Shown here in pieces: positions 13,704 to 15,898 of a DNA stretch of 15,898 bases. A model generated the notes under the pieces. It ran no database searches and was not told the origin of the DNA. It was given only the letters and a program-made list of their open reading frames with translations. Positions within the stretch are counted from its first letter, which is position 1, and each line of letters begins with the position of its first letter. Source of the DNA: Lachnospiraceae bacterium. GTDB lineage: Bacteria; Bacillota; Clostridia; Lachnospirales; Lachnospiraceae. Where the stretch lies: positions 1-15,898 of the forward strand of contig CAAGKF010000054.1 of assembly GCA_900770345.1 (NCBI GenBank), read 5' to 3'. Both the position numbers and the translations under genes were made by a program.

Positions 13704-14576
13704 TTATTCTCCTGCAAAATAATCCGCCAGCCGCGCAAACTGCTCCAGCGTCAGAGCTTCACCTCTGACTGTCGCCGGCACTCCCAGGCTTTCAATTGCC
13801 GCCGCAATCTGCTCCTTTGTAAAGGGCAGCTCCGGAGAATTGCTGAGGCCGTTCTGCAGCGTCTTTCTGCGCTGATTAAAGGATGCGCGGATCAGCTTAA
13901 ACATCAGCTTTGGATCCTTTGTCCGCACCGGCGGCTCCTGATACCTTGTAAGACGGATGACGGCAGAACCCACATTGGGTCTGGGAATAAAGCAGTTGGG
14001 AGGCACATTTGCCACAATATAGGGCTCCGCATAATACTGCACCGCCAGAGACAGCGCCCCGTAATCCTTGGAGCCGGGCCCCACCTGCATACGGTCGGCC
14101 ACCTCTTTCTGAACCATGACCGTAATATTGTCAATAGGCACTCCGCTTTCAAAAAGTCCCATAATAATCGGTGTAGTAATATAGTAGGGAAGATTTGCCA
14201 CCACCTTAATGGGCCTTCCGTTATTATACTCCTGCACCAGATTGTTTATGTCCACCTTCAAAATATCATTGTTGATAACCGTCACATTGGAATATTCCTT
14301 TAAGGTCTCGTCCAGGATCGGCAGCAGATTGGTATCGATCTCAACCGCTACCACCTTTCCGGCGGCTTCCGCCAGGTACTGCGTCATGGTGCCGATACCG
14401 GGACCGATCTCCAGAACACAGTCCTCTTTCGTGATCCCCGCGGCATTTATGATCTTTTCAAGAACGCGGGTATCGATCAGAAAATTCTGTCCGAACTTCT
14501 TCTGAAAAGCGAACTGATATTTCTGAATGATCTCTATCGTATTTTTGGGATTTCCCAATTTCTGATCCATATTCAT
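13704..14576 (-). CDS. rsmA (ksgA): 16S rRNA (adenine1518/1519-N6) dimethyltransferase
   Basis: Dimethylates the two adjacent adenines in the 3'-terminal hairpin of 16S rRNA with S-adenosylmethionine, a late step in small-subunit assembly. The protein is 290 residues from my start. Motifs are FGQNFLID (28-35), SAM-binding motif I EIGPGIGTMTQYL (56-68), acidic VEID at about 78-81, and the catalytic NLPYYITTPI (128-137). A C-terminal helical domain with SFNQRRKTLQNGL follows. The ATG at 14576 is chosen because AAGGGA lies seven bases upstream; in-frame extension to 14603 has no site. A good promoter lies 54 nt before the gene. It follows tatD, a common neighbour in Firmicutes, and is followed by ohyA. 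Confidence 0.96.
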   Translation of the reverse strand: MNMDQKLGNPKNTIEIIQKYQFAFQKKFGQNFLIDTRVLEKIINAAGITKEDCVLEIGPGIGTMTQYLAEAAGKVVAVEIDTNLLPILDETLKEYSNVTVINNDILKVDINNLVQEYNNGRPIKVVANLPYYITTPIIMGLFESGVPIDNITVMVQKEVADRMQVGPGSKDYGALSLAVQYYAEPYIVANVPPNCFIPRPNVGSAVIRLTRYQEPPVRTKDPKLMFKLIRASFNQRRKTLQNGLSNSPELPFTKEQIAAAIESLGVPATVRGEALTLEQFARLADYFAGE

Positions 14577-14629
14577 GCTGGTTCCCTTCTTCTGAAAACA
14601 CATTTTATAGCAGTTTGTCTCTTAAAAAC

Positions 14630-14658
14630 ATGGTAGCCCACGTACAGAGAAAAGTCAA
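14630..14658 (-). promoter_or_regulatory. Promoter of the ksgA-ohyA-zinc ribbon operon
   Basis: On the minus strand TTGACT (14653-14658) and TACCAT (14630-14635) are separated by exactly 17 bases, a near-consensus housekeeping promoter. It lies in the 115-nt gap between tatD and ksgA. The expected transcript start is near 14623, giving a leader of about 47 nt before the ksgA start codon. Confidence 0.7.
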
Positions 14659-14691
14659 CTTGTTTCCTCCGCCCGCGGACTCCTTCTTTCG

Positions 14692-15459
14692 TCACTGAAT
14701 ATGATACAGCTTCCTTCCGTTTTCCCATGTCACTCTTTCTGCTGTCTCCCTGTCCACTCCCTTTATCTCGCAGATCATATCTGCCACGTAAGGCAGGTTC
14801 AGAGAAGAATTGCGTTTTCCCCGGTTGGGCACCGGAGCCAGATAAGGGCAGTCTGTCTCCAGAACCAGAGACTCCAGAGGGGCATATGTCACAACTTCCT
14901 TCAGCTTTCTTGCATTCTTAAAGGTCAGAACACCGCCGATCCCCAGATAAAATCCCATATTCAGATACTCCCGGGCCATTTCCTTCTCATAGGAAAAACA
15001 GTGGATTACTCCGCCGATCTCTCCCGCCTTCTCTGCCTTCATAATATCCAGAGTATCCTTCGCGGCGTCGCGGCTGTGGATGATCACCGGAAGCTTCACC
15101 TCCCTGGCCAGCTCCAGCTGACGGACAAACCAGCTCTTCTGGATGTCATGAGCCGGCTCCTCCCAGTAATAGTCAAGGCCGATCTCTCCCACCGCCCGGA
15201 CTTTTTCACAGCTGCACTGCTCTTTTATCCACCGGATGCCTTCCTCATCCAGATCTCCGCTCTCACTGGGATGAACACCAAGAGCAGCGTACATCCAGGG
15301 ATATTTTTCCGCCAGTGCCAGCGTCGTCCGGCAGCTGTCCAGACCGGCAGCCACATTGGTCACCGCACCGATCCCGGCTTCCTTTAACCGTCCTAAAAGC
15401 TCATCTCTGTCCGTATCAAAGGCCTCATCGTCATAATGGGCATGTGTGTCAAATATCAT
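14692..15459 (-). CDS. tatD: TatD-family metal-dependent DNase
   Basis: TIM-barrel metallo-hydrolase, 255 residues, of the TatD/YcfH family; members have 3'-5' exonuclease activity on DNA. Metal and catalytic residues are visible: DTHAH (His6, His8), GEIGLDYY with Glu92, VIIHSRDA with His128, GVIHCFS with His153 and LETDCPYLAP with Asp203. The family's LGVHP (60-64) and PNRGKRNSS loop are also present. The ATG follows AAGGAG, which sits inside the last codons of the upstream traX remnant. The stop is 115 nt before ksgA. The pairing with ksgA is common in Firmicutes; the metG gene often found upstream is absent from this window. Confidence 0.95.
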   Translation of the reverse strand: MIFDTHAHYDDEAFDTDRDELLGRLKEAGIGAVTNVAAGLDSCRTTLALAEKYPWMYAALGVHPSESGDLDEEGIRWIKEQCSCEKVRAVGEIGLDYYWEEPAHDIQKSWFVRQLELAREVKLPVIIHSRDAAKDTLDIMKAEKAGEIGGVIHCFSYEKEMAREYLNMGFYLGIGGVLTFKNARKLKEVVTYAPLESLVLETDCPYLAPVPNRGKRNSSLNLPYVADMICEIKGVDRETAERVTWENGRKLYHIQ

Positions 15460-15463
15460 ATTT

Positions 15464-15649
15464 TTAGACTCCTTTTCCGATCCACGCGCCTATTCCCCAG
15501 AACACCAGCAGATGGACCGGATAAAACACGCAGAACAGATATTTTAATGGCAGTGAGCCACGTATGCCATTATACAGCATAATCGGTATAAATGACAATG
15601 CGGAAATACAGTAACGGCCCATACTTTCCAACCTTTCCTTCTGGGCATT
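15464..15649 (-). pseudogene. C-terminal remnant of a TraX-family membrane protein
   Basis: The frame ending with TAA at 15464 encodes about 60 residues, including MLYNGIRGS and KYLFCVFYPVHLLVFW. These are the hallmark C-terminal motifs of TraX-family proteins (LYNG-x-RG and FYPVHL), related to acyltransferase-3 membrane enzymes of roughly 220-250 residues. A TGA at 15650-15652 closes the frame upstream, and the sequence further upstream does not continue the family in any frame I read. The gene has therefore lost most of its N-terminal part. An internal ATG at 15622 could express a 52-residue peptide with GGAAAG before it, but I see no reason to believe this. The end of the remnant supplies the ribosome site of tatD. 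The recombination or deletion that removed the rest lies between about 15650 and 15720. Confidence 0.7.
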
Positions 15650-15714
15650 TCATCCACACTGCTTTCTGCTTGCCAAATATCCGAAGACTTGACTTTTTTA
15701 AACGGTTTGTGCAA

Positions 15715-15770
15715 GATAACAGAAGAGGCCGGTTTAGGAACCGGCACTGTTGAATCAGGAAAATGTTATC
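15715..15770 (+). repeat. Nested inverted repeats in the leader of the right-edge gene
   Basis: An inner perfect stem, GCCGGTT (15728-15734) with AACCGGC (15739-15745) around a TAGG loop, is enclosed by a second perfect pair, GATAACA (15715-15721) with TGTTATC (15764-15770). No U-tract follows, so it is not a usual terminator. It lies 49-104 nt before the start of the plus-strand gene at 15819 and may be part of its leader. A weak -35-like TTGACT at 15689-15694 lies upstream, but no matching -10 at standard spacing is visible. Confidence 0.4.
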
Positions 15771-15818
15771 CTCCGCGGACAAACAAACTCCGAAAATACA
15801 GAAAGGCAGGAATTACCT

Positions 15819-15898
15819 ATGAGATTATTTTTAACAAGCAGCCCCTGCAGTAATCAGGTACCGGAGAATATTTCTATTCCCTGTATCCTGAACGAGGA
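15819..15898 (+). CDS. Peptidase S51 / type 1 glutamine amidotransferase-like protein, 5' end
   Basis: Only the first 26 codons lie in the window, beginning MRLFLTSSPCSNQVPENISI. The opening M-R-L-F-L-T-S-S-P is the typical first beta strand and turn of the S51 (dipeptidase E-like) or glutamine-amidotransferase-like proteins of Clostridia. AAAGGCAGG, eight bases before the ATG, is an acceptable ribosome site. No active-site residue is visible yet, so the family is a tentative call from the N-terminus alone. The gene is divergent from the traX remnant and tatD, and has its own leader with nested hairpins. Confidence 0.55.
   Translation, partial: MRLFLTSSPCSNQVPENISIPCILNE

Noticed and set aside
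13676..13738. N-terminal extension of the oleate hydratase
   Set aside because: It overlaps the end of ksgA and lacks a ribosome site, whereas the internal Met at 13675 has AAAGGTGG upstream.

Overview
The window looks like a chromosomal segment from a low-to-mid-GC Firmicute, most likely a gut Lachnospiraceae-type Clostridium. The grounds are strong AGGAGG-type ribosome sites, the style of the Ugp-type ABC transporters, the MgtC, TraX and S51-like proteins, and an oleate hydratase of the type common in gut Clostridia. Genus cannot be told from the sequence alone. I see no rRNA, tRNA, CRISPR array or intact insertion sequence.

Plus-strand block (1-4517). The window opens with the first 43 codons of a LacI-type regulator on the minus strand. 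At position 130/131 this is joined directly to the interior of a UgpB-like solute-binding protein, which has lost its signal peptide and N-terminus. Two permeases, a metallo-beta-lactamase-fold hydrolase with an RNase Z/phosphodiesterase-like metal site, and an MgtC-family membrane protein follow in one tightly spaced unit. The unit has no ATPase of its own.

Minus-strand block (11435 down to 4581). A complete Ugp-type system is present in the order ugpC-ugpA-ugpE-ugpB-ugpQ: ATPase, two permeases, lipoprotein binding protein and glycerophosphodiester phosphodiesterase. It should import glycerol-3-phosphate and glycerophosphodiesters and hydrolyse the diesters inside the cell. Its upstream region holds two candidate promoters with dyads, a strong terminator of the preceding operon, and 11-bp-period direct repeats that resemble a PhoP box. 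A 103-bp near-palindromic element flanked by 8-bp direct repeats, MITE-like, sits between ugpE and ugpB. A branched terminator ends the operon. An M20D amidohydrolase gene follows on the same strand and converges on the MgtC unit.

Minus-strand housekeeping block (15649 down to 11477). A C-terminal remnant of a TraX-family gene is followed by tatD. A clear promoter then drives ksgA (rsmA), an oleate hydratase with an unusual Ala-rich hydrophobic N-terminus, and a two-zinc-ribbon protein, closed by a strong intrinsic terminator. On the plus strand at the right edge, the first codons of an S51/glutamine-amidotransferase-like protein begin after a nested hairpin.

The most interesting themes are: two adjacent UgpB-type uptake loci, each paired with a different putative phosphodiesterase (MBL fold versus GDPD) and possibly sharing one ATPase; the truncated lacI/binding-protein junction, which is either a deletion or an assembly chimera; and the MITE-like element inside the ugp operon.
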